From positions 1 to 32,654 of the forward strand of contig CALXDY010000089.1 in NCBI GenBank assembly GCA_944387225.1: DNA of 32,654 nucleotides, read 5' to 3'. The DNA is from an uncultured Oscillospiraceae bacterium (GTDB lineage: Bacteria; Bacillota; Clostridia; Oscillospirales; Oscillospiraceae). Below are positions 21,764-28,805 of this stretch, piece after piece; position 1 is the first letter of the stretch; each line of letters begins with the position of its first letter. Below the pieces are notes generated by a model. The model searched no databases. It was not told the origin of the DNA and was given only the letters and a program-made list of their open reading frames with translations. The translations under genes were made by a program, and so were the position numbers.

Positions 21764-22831
21764 TCAGCACAGAGGCATAATCCAGCCGTGGGGATCGGGG
21801 CGGCGGCCCCACTGAATGCCGGTCAGCTCGTCATACAGCCGCTGGGTAACAGGGCCGATCTGGTTGTTGCTGACAGTCACCTTCTTGTCCCCGCTGGCCA
21901 GCTCGCCGATGGGAGAGACCACGGCGGCGGTTCCGGTGCCCCAGGCCTCCTCCAGGGTGCCGTTCTCGGCGGCCTCAAACAGCTCCTCGGCGGAGATGCG
22001 GCGCTCCTCCACCTCGTAGCCCCAGTCCTTCAGCAGCTGGATGCAGGAGCGGCGGGTAATGCCGTCCAGCACGGAGCCGTTCAGGTCGGGGGTGAGGATC
22101 TTGCCGGCTACCTTGAACATCACGTTCATGGAGCCAACCTCCTCAATATACTTGCGGTGGACGCCGTCCAGCCACAGCACCTGGCTGTAGCCCTTCTCCT
22201 CCGCCCGGTCGCTGGCCCGGAGGGAGGCGGCGTAGTTACCGCCGGTCTTGGCGGTACCGGTGCCGCCCTGGACGGCGCGGACTTCCTGATCCTCCACGTA
22301 AATCTTCACGTGATTCAGTCCCTCGGGGTAATAGGCGCCCACGGGGCATACAATGACAATGTACTGGCAGTGTTTAGAGCTGTGCACGCCCAGAGCGGCG
22401 TCCAGGCCGATGATGAAGGGCCGGATATACAGAGAGGTGTCCTTCTCATGGGGCACCCAGTCCTGCTCCACCTTCACCAGCTCGGTGATGCCGGCCAGAG
22501 CCAGCTCCTCCGGGATCTGGGGCAGAGCCATACGCTCGGCGGACTGGTTCATCCGGCGGACATTGTCCCGGGGCCGGAACAGCTGGATCTTGTTGTCCTC
22601 CGTACGATAGGCCTTCATGCCCTCGAAAATCTCCTCGGCGTAGTGCAGCACCTTGGCCGCCGGGTCAATGCTCAGAGGACCGTAGGGCACGATGCGGGCA
22701 TCATGCCAGCCCTGGCCGGCGTCGTAGTCCACAATGAACATATGGTCGGTCATATTCTTTCCAAACACCAGGGTGGAGGAGTCGGGCTTCTCCTTCAGGG
22801 TCTGGGCGCGGGTAATCTGAATGCTTTCCAT
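21764..22831 (-). CDS. ilvE: Branched-chain amino acid aminotransferase
   Basis: A 355-aa fold-type IV PLP enzyme that exchanges amino groups between Leu/Ile/Val and 2-oxoglutarate. The PLP lysine is Lys195 in GGTGTAKTGGNYAAS. The pattern EEIFEGMKAYR and the block LDGITRRSCIQLL match the long (type II) bacterial enzymes of about 350 aa. The ATG at 22831 follows AGGAGG. It has a strong promoter at 22964-22992 and a leader of about 125 nt, in which I see no T-box sequence. Confidence 0.95.
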   Translation of the reverse strand: MESIQITRAQTLKEKPDSSTLVFGKNMTDHMFIVDYDAGQGWHDARIVPYGPLSIDPAAKVLHYAEEIFEGMKAYRTEDNKIQLFRPRDNVRRMNQSAERMALPQIPEELALAGITELVKVEQDWVPHEKDTSLYIRPFIIGLDAALGVHSSKHCQYIVIVCPVGAYYPEGLNHVKIYVEDQEVRAVQGGTGTAKTGGNYAASLRASDRAEEKGYSQVLWLDGVHRKYIEEVGSMNVMFKVAGKILTPDLNGSVLDGITRRSCIQLLKDWGYEVEERRISAEELFEAAENGTLEEAWGTGTAAVVSPIGELASGDKKVTVSNNQIGPVTQRLYDELTGIQWGRRPDPHGWIMPLC

Positions 22832-22963
22832 GTCAAACAACCTCCTAAGAGTATGAATCTCACAGACACAGGGTCCGCTCCTGCGGCTCCGCCTCTCCAT
22901 GATCGGGGCCCCGGGCGCCGGCTCTTTTCTGCACCCGTTTCGCAATAGCGGGCTTGTCTGTTT

Positions 22964-22992
22964 ATTATATCAGTCTTTTCCCTCCGTTGCAA
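22964..22992 (-). promoter_or_regulatory. Promoter of ilvE
   Basis: Minus strand TTGCAA (22987-22992) and TATAAT (22964-22969), 17-bp spacer. The leader holds a GC-rich stretch (22904-22922) but no recognised riboswitch. Confidence 0.88.
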
Positions 22993-23071
22993 CGGCTCAG
23001 GGCAGGAAAAGAAGATTTTTCTACCCCCGCGAGCTTTCACGCTCCCCTGGGTTGGGTATGGGATTTTCCTC

Positions 23072-23100
23072 TTGTCGGATTATGCAAAATAACCTATAAT
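23072..23100 (+). promoter_or_regulatory. Promoter of the DUF3048 lipoprotein gene
   Basis: TTGTCG (23072-23077) and TATAAT (23095-23100), 17-bp spacer. Divergent from the ilvE promoter; the 80 bp between them hold nothing I recognise. Confidence 0.82.
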
Positions 23101-23110
23101 ACTGTTGAAA

Positions 23111-23158
23111 CCCGGCGCAAGATTGCTCTTTCCCCCAAGATCGGTTCCTCTCGCCGGG
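23111..23158 (+). other. Leader stem of the DUF3048 gene
   Basis: CCCGGCG (23111-23117) and CGCCGGG (23152-23158) form a 7-bp stem around a 34-nt loop near the 5' end of the transcript. No T-run follows. Confidence 0.35.
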
Positions 23159-23214
23159 CCGGATTCCCCACTTCACATTGATACCGCATATGGCGGTGAA
23201 ACGGAGGCTTATAC

Positions 23215-24303
23215 ATGGATTGGAAAACCAGATGGACCGTATCAATGGCCGCCGTCCTGACGGCGGGACTGCTGTGTGCCTGCGGAGGGAAACCCTCTGA
23301 TACCTCTCAGCCGGATTCCAGCGGCTCCGCCTCCCTGGAGCAGCCCGTTGACCTGCCCGATCCGGAGCCCGTTTATCCCTACACAAATCCCCTCACCGGC
23401 GAGGGCTGCATGGAGGACATCAGCCAGAACCGCCCCATCGCCATCATGATAAACAATTTGAAGCAGGCCCTCCCCCAGCTGGGCGTGTCCCAGGCCGACA
23501 TCATCTATGAGGCCCTGGCGGAGGGCGGCATCACCCGGATGCTGGCGGTGTACCAGTCCGTGGAGGATGTGGGGGAAATCGGCTCGGTGCGTTCTGCCCG
23601 GGAATACTACGTCTCTCTGGCCCTGGGCCACGACGCGCTGTTCCTTCACGCCGGAGGAAGCCCCGGCGCATACACTGCCATCGACAACTGGGGTGTGGCG
23701 GCTTTCGACTGCGTCAACGGCCCCTACGAGGGCACCCTCTTCTGGCGAGATAAGGACCGGCGGGCCTCCATGGGTCTGGAGCACAGCGTGGTCACCTCCG
23801 GTGAGGTCATCTCCCAGCGGATGCCCACCTACTCCTACCGCCTGACCCACAAGGACGGCTTCTCCCTTCCCCTGGTCTTTATGGACAAGGATGAGACCGC
23901 CCAGGGCGATCCGGCCCAGACGGTGGAAGTGGTTTTTTCCACCTACAAGACCGGCGTATTTACTTACGACGAGGAGACCGGTCTGTATCAGGTGGAGGAG
24001 TACGGCGCGCCCTATGTAGACGGAAACACCGACCAGCAGGTATCGGTGAAAAACGTCCTGGTGCTTCGTACCGATGTCTCCTCCGTGGCGGGGGATTCCG
24101 CCGGACGGCTGGACATCCGCACCACCGGCACCGGCAGCGGCCTATTCTGCTGTGACGGAACGGTGCAGGAGATCACCTGGTCCAAGGAAAGCAACAGCGC
24201 CCCCATGAGCTATTTCACCCAGGACGGCCAGCCCCTGGAACTGGGCGTGGGACAGACCTACGTCAACCTGGTGGGCCGTTCCTCCTCCGTCACCATATCA
24301 TAA
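23215..24303 (+). CDS. DUF3048 (YerB-like) lipoprotein
   Basis: A 362-aa exported protein. The N-terminus has two positive charges, a hydrophobic stretch and a lipobox LCAC with Cys24, so it should be a membrane-anchored lipoprotein. A Ser/Asp/Pro-rich linker (25-55) leads into a DUF3048 domain (about 55-360) with NPLTGE, RPIAIMINN, IIYEALAEGGITRMLAVYQS and GSVRSAREY. The molecular function of DUF3048 is not known to me. The ATG at 23215 follows ACGGAGG. The gene for ogt starts 3 bp after its stop. Confidence 0.92.
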   Translation: MDWKTRWTVSMAAVLTAGLLCACGGKPSDTSQPDSSGSASLEQPVDLPDPEPVYPYTNPLTGEGCMEDISQNRPIAIMINNLKQALPQLGVSQADIIYEALAEGGITRMLAVYQSVEDVGEIGSVRSAREYYVSLALGHDALFLHAGGSPGAYTAIDNWGVAAFDCVNGPYEGTLFWRDKDRRASMGLEHSVVTSGEVISQRMPTYSYRLTHKDGFSLPLVFMDKDETAQGDPAQTVEVVFSTYKTGVFTYDEETGLYQVEEYGAPYVDGNTDQQVSVKNVLVLRTDVSSVAGDSAGRLDIRTTGTGSGLFCCDGTVQEITWSKESNSAPMSYFTQDGQPLELGVGQTYVNLVGRSSSVTIS

Positions 24304-24306
24304 GAT

Positions 24307-24795
24307 ATGGAACTGCTTCGTTTTGTCACCCCCCTGGGGCCCATGGCCCTGGGGGCGGAGGGAGACGCCCTTGTCCGGGTATATCTCCCCGGCGCCTCCC
24401 TCCCTCCTTTGCCGGACACGGACACTCCCCTGCTGCTCCAGGGCATAGGTCAGCTGGAAGAGTACTTCGCCGGGGCGCGGAAAACCTTTGACCTGCCGCT
24501 CTCCCCCGGCGGCACCTCCTTCCAGCAAACCGTCTGGCAGGCGCTGACCGCCATTCCTTGGGGCGAGACCCGCTCCTACGGGCAGATCGCCCGGGAGATC
24601 GGCCGGCCCGGTGCGGCCAGGGCGGTGGGTATGGCCAATCACCGCAATCCCCTGCCCATTCTCATCCCCTGCCACCGGGTGATCGGCGCCGGTGGCCGTC
24701 TGGTGGGCTATGCCGGCGGGCTGGAGCTGAAACAGGCGTTGCTGCGTTTGGAAAGCGGTGGAAAAGTCCCCTTTGATGGGCAGACCCGCCCTTGA
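24307..24795 (+). CDS. ogt: Methylated-DNA-[protein]-cysteine S-methyltransferase
   Basis: A 162-aa DNA repair protein that removes alkyl groups from O6-alkylguanine in a suicide reaction. The acceptor cysteine lies in IPCHRVIG. The helix-turn-helix region GETRSYGQIAREIGRPGAARAVG and the asparagine hinge (MANHRNP) are typical. It begins 3 bp after the DUF3048 gene with no ribosome binding site of its own, so it depends on translational coupling. The -35 of the next promoter overlaps its stop codon. Confidence 0.94.
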   Translation: MELLRFVTPLGPMALGAEGDALVRVYLPGASLPPLPDTDTPLLLQGIGQLEEYFAGARKTFDLPLSPGGTSFQQTVWQALTAIPWGETRSYGQIAREIGRPGAARAVGMANHRNPLPILIPCHRVIGAGGRLVGYAGGLELKQALLRLESGGKVPFDGQTRP

Positions 24796-24821
24796 ATTTT
24801 ATTGCGGAGGTGTGCTATACT
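24792..24821 (+). promoter_or_regulatory. Promoter of the mgtE leader
   Basis: TTGAAT (24792-24797) overlaps the ogt stop; TATACT (24816-24821) follows after 18 bp. About 260 nt of untranslated leader precede mgtE. Confidence 0.65.
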
Positions 24822-24828
24822 GTATGGT

Positions 24829-25042
24829 GCCGGGGTTTCGGCCCCGGCCAATCACCAGAAACTGAGAGGAAGTGGAACCCGATGGATGGCCGAAGTTGCG
24901 GCAAGGACTCTGAGGCGAGCTGTCACAAACGGAATGGGACAGGCGCGGCGTCCGGCGGATTCCATTTCTGCCGCCGCTGACGCGCGCGGTCTTTCTTGAT
25001 CCATCCGTTTGCCACAGGGAGCATCCGCCCCTGTGGCTTTTT
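24829..25042 (+). ncRNA. Structured leader of mgtE, candidate riboswitch of unassigned class
   Basis: The region begins with a GCCGGGG/CCCCGGC hairpin (24829-24848). A closing stem GATGGAT (24881-24887)/ATCCATC (24999-25005) encloses three hairpins: GCCG/CGGC (24889-24902); GCG/CGC plus CTGTC/GACAG (24915-24946), with GGGACAGG on its 3' side; and GCGTC/GACGC plus CGGCGG/CCGCCG (24948-24983). The terminator at 25011-25042 follows 5 nt after the closing stem. A junction followed by a terminator before a Mg2+ transporter gene suggests metal sensing. I could not align it to the M-box, NiCo, manganese or TPP consensus. Confidence 0.5.
25011..25042 (+). terminator. Terminator in the mgtE leader (attenuator position)
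   Basis: GCCACAGGG (25011-25019) pairs with CCCTGTGGC (25029-25037), followed by TTTTTC. It ends 42 bp before the mgtE start codon, so it can only serve to control mgtE. Confidence 0.9.
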
Positions 25043-25084
25043 CGCTCCGCCCGCTGAATTTATGAAAAACTGGGGGAGATCAGG

Positions 25085-26455
25085 ATGCACGAGTCATACG
25101 ATCTGGACCTGCTGCTGGAGCTGGTCCGGTCCAAACAATTCCGGCGGCTGCGAGAGCTGCTGGAGGATATGAACCAGGTGGACATCGCCGAATTTCTGGA
25201 CGAGCTTGGCCCGGAAGAGCTGATCGTGGTGTTCCGTCTGCTGCCCAAGGAGATGGCGGCGGAGGTATTCACCGAGCTGGAGGACTCCGACGATCAGGAA
25301 CGAATCATCAACGCCTTCAGCGACCAGGAGCTTCGGGAAGTGCTGGACGAGCTGTATCTGGACGATACGGTGGACGTGATCGAAGACATGCCCGCCAACG
25401 TGGTGTCCCGTATCCTCCGCAACAGTGACTCGGCCACCCGCAGCCAGATCAACCAGCTGCTCAACTACCCCAAGGATTCCGCCGGCTCTATTATGACCAC
25501 GGAGTATGTCTACCTCCACCCCAACGCCACTGTGGAGGAGTCCTTCGCCCGGATCCGGAAGGTTGGCATGGACAAGGAGACCATCTACACCTGCTACGTC
25601 ACCCAGAACCGGGTGCTGCTGGGCGTGGTCACGGTGCGCCGCCTCCTCCTTTCCAGCTATGATACCCGCATCCGCGACATTATGGAGACCAACCTCCTGT
25701 CCGTCAATACCCATGAGGACAAGGAGGACGTGGCCCAGATCATGAATAAATACTCCCTGTCCGCCCTGCCTGTGGTGGACGGTGAGAACCGCCTGGTGGG
25801 CATCGTCACCTTCGACGACGCCATGGAGGTCATCGAGGAGGAGACCACCGAGGACTTCGAGAAGATGGCCGCCATCCTCCCCAGCGACAAGCCTTACCTG
25901 AAAACCGGTGTATGGGAGACCTGGAAGGCCCGTATCCCCTGGCTGCTGCTGCTCATGCTGTCAGCCACCTTTACCGGCATCATTATCACCAGCTTTGAGG
26001 GCGCCCTGTCCGCCTGCGTGGTGCTCACCTCCTTCATCCCCATGCTGTCGGGCACAGGCGGAAACTCTGGCTCCCAATCCTCCGTGGCCATTATCCGTGC
26101 CCTGTCCCTGGACGAGGTGGAGTTTTCCGATATTGCGTCCGTCGTCTGGAAGGAAATCCGGGTGGCGGTGCTGTGCGGCGTATGCCTGGCCTGTGCCAAC
26201 TTTGTGAAAATGATGGTGGTAGACCGCTGGCTCATGCACAACCCGGAGGTCACCCCCCTGGTAGCCCTGGTGGTATGCCTGACCCTGGTCTTCACCGTGC
26301 TGTGTGCCAAGGTGGTGGGCTGCACCCTGCCTATGGCGGCGGAAAAAATCGGTATTGACCCGGCAGTGATGGCCTCCCCCTTCATCACCACCATCGTGGA
26401 CGCCCTCTCCCTGCTGATCTATTTCTTCATCGCCACCCGGCTGCTGGGCATCTGA
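25085..26455 (+). CDS. mgtE: Magnesium transporter MgtE
   Basis: A 456-aa Mg2+-gated channel. The acidic N domain (about 1-130; repeated LLPKEMAAEVF-like helices) is followed by a CBS pair (about 135-255, with DSAGSIMTTEYV and LPVVDGENRLVGIVT) and five transmembrane helices from about residue 280. The pore region carries the family signature SGTGGNSGSQ. The ATG at 25085 is preceded by GGGGGAG. In known members Mg2+ bound between N and CBS domains closes the pore. The folded leader and terminator upstream suggest an added RNA-level control. Confidence 0.95.
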   Translation: MHESYDLDLLLELVRSKQFRRLRELLEDMNQVDIAEFLDELGPEELIVVFRLLPKEMAAEVFTELEDSDDQERIINAFSDQELREVLDELYLDDTVDVIEDMPANVVSRILRNSDSATRSQINQLLNYPKDSAGSIMTTEYVYLHPNATVEESFARIRKVGMDKETIYTCYVTQNRVLLGVVTVRRLLLSSYDTRIRDIMETNLLSVNTHEDKEDVAQIMNKYSLSALPVVDGENRLVGIVTFDDAMEVIEEETTEDFEKMAAILPSDKPYLKTGVWETWKARIPWLLLLMLSATFTGIIITSFEGALSACVVLTSFIPMLSGTGGNSGSQSSVAIIRALSLDEVEFSDIASVVWKEIRVAVLCGVCLACANFVKMMVVDRWLMHNPEVTPLVALVVCLTLVFTVLCAKVVGCTLPMAAEKIGIDPAVMASPFITTIVDALSLLIYFFIATRLLGI

Positions 26456-26500
26456 TCCCGTTCTTCTTTTCCCGGAGCCGTCATACAATCCCATATCCAA

Positions 26501-26532
26501 AGGCCGGAGCCCTAGGTGCTCCGGCCTTTTTT
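26501..26532 (+). terminator. Terminator of mgtE
   Basis: AGGCCGGAGC (26501-26510) pairs with GCTCCGGCCT (26518-26527), followed by TTTTTT. The ribosome binding site of the next gene begins only about 3 nt later. Confidence 0.9.
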
Positions 26533-26549
26533 CGTAAGGAGGAACAGCC

Positions 26550-27404
26550 ATGGGGGATCCTCTCTGCATTTCCCGGGATCTGCTGCGGCCGCCGGAGGGC
26601 AGGACCCTGGCCGCCTTTCTCTCCGCCGCCCTCCGCCCGGTGGGGCAGACACTTTATGTCTATGGCGGCGGCTGGGATCTTCACGACCAGGGCTCCGGCC
26701 CCCAATCCGTCTGCCCGGGCCTGTCCCCCACCTGGGGCCGCTTTTTCCGTCGGCAGGATGCCTTCTACGACTACCGTCTGTGGCGGGGCAGTCCCCCCCA
26801 CCGCTGGAACCCCTACTACTACGCCGGACTGGATTGCTCCGGCTATGTGGGCTGGGCCGTATACAGCGCCCTGTATGCCGTCCACGGTGCTCCCGGCTTT
26901 GTATATCCCTCCACCTCCATGGCCCGCTCCCTGGCCGGCTGCCCCGGACTGGGCACCTGGACCGTCCCGGAGACCGACGACTATTTGCCCGGCGATATTG
27001 TCAGCATAGACGGCCATATCTGGATCTGCCTGGGCCGTTGTCCCGACGGCAGTCTGGTCATCCTCCACTCTACCCCTTCCCTCAGCCGGGCTGGACGGCC
27101 CGGCGGCGGCGTTCAGCTGTCCGGTCTGGGCCGCCGTCCCGACTGCCAAGCCACCCGTCTGGCCCAATGGTATATGGAAACCCGCTGCCCCGCCTGGAGC
27201 CTGCGCTACCCCGCCGTATCCAAACCCTGGCACGTTTACACCCAATTCACCGCCCCCGGCTCCGGCCGGTTTCGGTGGGATCTGGAGGGGGGCGGCCTCC
27301 TTTCCGATCCCCATGATCTGGTCAAAGCCCATCCCATCCAGATCCTGTCTTTTCTAGGCTCCACGCCCCTTTTTCTTGGTAAGAGCGCACAAAAAATTAT
27401 CTGA
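26550..27404 (+). CDS. NlpC/P60-like (C40) cysteine peptidase family protein
   Basis: A 284-aa protein with the hallmark LDCSGYVGWAVY: Cys96 as nucleophile. GDIVSIDGHIWICLG places His156 as the catalytic histidine, and VILHSTP (His173) as the likely third residue. The family cleaves peptidoglycan stem peptides or related amides. Unusually, no signal peptide or membrane segment is visible and the N-terminal 90 residues are unlike common cell-wall-binding domains. The ATG at 26550 has TAAGGAGG upstream. The mgtE terminator stands immediately before it and I see no clear promoter, so expression may need readthrough. Confidence 0.78.
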   Translation: MGDPLCISRDLLRPPEGRTLAAFLSAALRPVGQTLYVYGGGWDLHDQGSGPQSVCPGLSPTWGRFFRRQDAFYDYRLWRGSPPHRWNPYYYAGLDCSGYVGWAVYSALYAVHGAPGFVYPSTSMARSLAGCPGLGTWTVPETDDYLPGDIVSIDGHIWICLGRCPDGSLVILHSTPSLSRAGRPGGGVQLSGLGRRPDCQATRLAQWYMETRCPAWSLRYPAVSKPWHVYTQFTAPGSGRFRWDLEGGGLLSDPHDLVKAHPIQILSFLGSTPLFLGKSAQKII

Positions 27405-27422
27405 AACTTTACACATTATTCC

Positions 27423-27451
27423 TTTACATTCCAACTGGAACGTGGTATGAT
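27423..27451 (+). promoter_or_regulatory. Promoter of the iron-containing alcohol dehydrogenase gene
   Basis: TTTACA (27423-27428) and TATGAT (27446-27451) with a 17-bp spacer; transcription should start near 27458. Confidence 0.8.
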
Positions 27452-27462
27452 ATTCATATGAG

Positions 27463-27486
27463 ATATTGTTATTTCTTTAACAATAT
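27463..27486 (+). promoter_or_regulatory. Rex-type operator
   Basis: ATATTGTTA and TAACAATAT are perfect 9-bp arms around TTTCTT. The core TTGTTAtttcttTAACAA matches the known Clostridial Rex box TTGTTAA-N4-TTAACAA at all but one specified position. It lies just downstream of the predicted transcription start, where a bound repressor would block RNA polymerase. Confidence 0.82.
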
Positions 27487-27528
27487 ACAGGCGGACATCC
27501 CCGCACAATTTTGAAGGAGGCAATCGCC

Positions 27529-28704
27529 ATGAATCGTTTTACTCTTCCCCGGGACCTGTACCACGGTGAAAACGCTCTGGACGCCCTGAAGACCCTGACC
27601 GGTAAGAAGGCCATCGTCGTGGTGGGCGGCGGCTCCATGAAGCGGTTTGGTTTCCTGGACAAGGTTGTGGACAACCTGAAGGAAGCCGGCATGGAGGTCA
27701 CTGTTTTTGAGGGCGTGGAGCCCGATCCCTCTGTGGAGACCGTGATGAAGGGCGCCGAGGCTATGCGTCAGTTCCAGCCCGACTGGATTGTCTCCATCGG
27801 CGGCGGCTCTCCCATTGATGCCGCCAAGGCCATGTGGGCCTTTTATGAGTATCCCGACACCACCTTCGAGGCCCTGTGTGTCCCCTTCAACTTCCCCACT
27901 CTCCGCACCAAGGCCAAGTTCTGTGCCATCCCCTCCACCTCCGGCACCGCCACTGAGGTGACCGCTTTCTCCGTCATCACCGACTACGCCAAGGGCGTCA
28001 AGTACCCCCTGGCCGACTTCAATATCACCCCCGATGTGGCCATCGTGGATCCCGCTCTGGCCCAGACCATGCCCAAGAAGCTCACCGCCCACACCGGCAT
28101 GGACGCCATGACCCACGCCATCGAGGCCTACGTATCCACCATGCACTGCAACTACACCGATCCCCTGGCTCTCCACGCCATTAAGATGATCTCCGCCGAT
28201 CTGGTGGACTCCTACAACGGCGACAAGGATGCCCGGGCCCGGATGCATGACGCCCAGTGCCTGGCCGGTATGGCCTTCTCCAACGCTCTGCTGGGCATTG
28301 TCCACTCCATGGCCCATAAGACCGGCGCCGCTTACTCCGGCGGCCACATCGTCCATGGCTGCGCCAACGCCATGTACCTGCCCAAAGTCATCGCTTACAA
28401 CGCCAAGGAGCCTGAGGCCGAGAAGCGCTACGGCGAGATCGCCGCGTTCCTGGGTCTGGAGCCCACCAGCAAGGCCCTGATCGCCCACATCAAGGCCATG
28501 AACGCCAAGCTGGACATCCCCACCTGCATCAAGGACTATGAGGGCGGCATCATCGACGAGAAGGAGTTCCTGGAGAAGCTGCCCCAGGTGGCCGAGCTGG
28601 CCGTGGGCGACGCCTGCACCGGCTCCAATCCCCGTCAGATCGACCCCGACACCATGGCCAAGCTGCTCAAGTGCTGCTTCTACGACGAGGAAGTGGATTT
28701 CTGA
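27529..28704 (+). CDS. Iron-containing alcohol dehydrogenase (butanol dehydrogenase-like)
   Basis: A 391-aa group III alcohol dehydrogenase that would reduce an aldehyde to an alcohol with NAD(P)H. The nucleotide-binding loop GGGSPIDAAK is at 91-100. Metal ligands fit Asp192, His196, His259 and His273 (HTGMDAMTHAIEA and the H-14-H spacing up to GGHIVHG). The ATG at 27529 follows GAAGGAGG; a start six codons earlier lies ahead of this site. Codon use is strongly biased to C-ending codons, suggesting high expression. The Rex-type operator upstream implies induction at high NADH/NAD+, consistent with a fermentative role. Substrate (butanal, 4-hydroxybutyrate, other) is not fixed by sequence. Confidence 0.93.
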   Translation: MNRFTLPRDLYHGENALDALKTLTGKKAIVVVGGGSMKRFGFLDKVVDNLKEAGMEVTVFEGVEPDPSVETVMKGAEAMRQFQPDWIVSIGGGSPIDAAKAMWAFYEYPDTTFEALCVPFNFPTLRTKAKFCAIPSTSGTATEVTAFSVITDYAKGVKYPLADFNITPDVAIVDPALAQTMPKKLTAHTGMDAMTHAIEAYVSTMHCNYTDPLALHAIKMISADLVDSYNGDKDARARMHDAQCLAGMAFSNALLGIVHSMAHKTGAAYSGGHIVHGCANAMYLPKVIAYNAKEPEAEKRYGEIAAFLGLEPTSKALIAHIKAMNAKLDIPTCIKDYEGGIIDEKEFLEKLPQVAELAVGDACTGSNPRQIDPDTMAKLLKCCFYDEEVDF

Positions 28705-28723
28705 TCCCATCATTTCAAACGGA

Positions 28724-28754
28724 CAGGGCTTCTTTGGAGGCCCTGCCCTTTTTT
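28724..28754 (+). terminator. Terminator of the alcohol dehydrogenase gene
   Basis: CAGGGC (28724-28729) pairs with GCCCTG (28740-28745), followed by CCCTTTTTT. Confidence 0.82.
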
Positions 28755-28765
28755 CATGTAAGTGA

Positions 28766-28804
28766 AAGCCCGCCGCAGAAGGTTTCTTCCGCGGCGGGTC
28801 TTTC
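28766..28804. terminator. Terminator of the GH13 operon
   Basis: CCCGCCGC/GCGGCGGG and GAAGG/CTTCC-type pairing form a long stem with a 4-nt loop. The minus strand continues CTTTCACTT and the plus strand TCTTTCTTC, so it can work in both directions between the convergent genes. Confidence 0.75.
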
Positions 28805-28805
28805 T

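Noticed and set aside
22832..22963. T-box or leader-peptide attenuator before ilvE
   Set aside because: No T-box core, no terminator hairpin, and the open frame in the leader has no run of Leu, Ile or Val codons.
24829..25010. M-box, NiCo, manganese or TPP riboswitch before mgtE
   Set aside because: Single blocks look similar (CTGAGA, GAACC, GGGACAG), but the order, spacing and core sequences of these classes cannot be aligned by eye, so no class is assigned.
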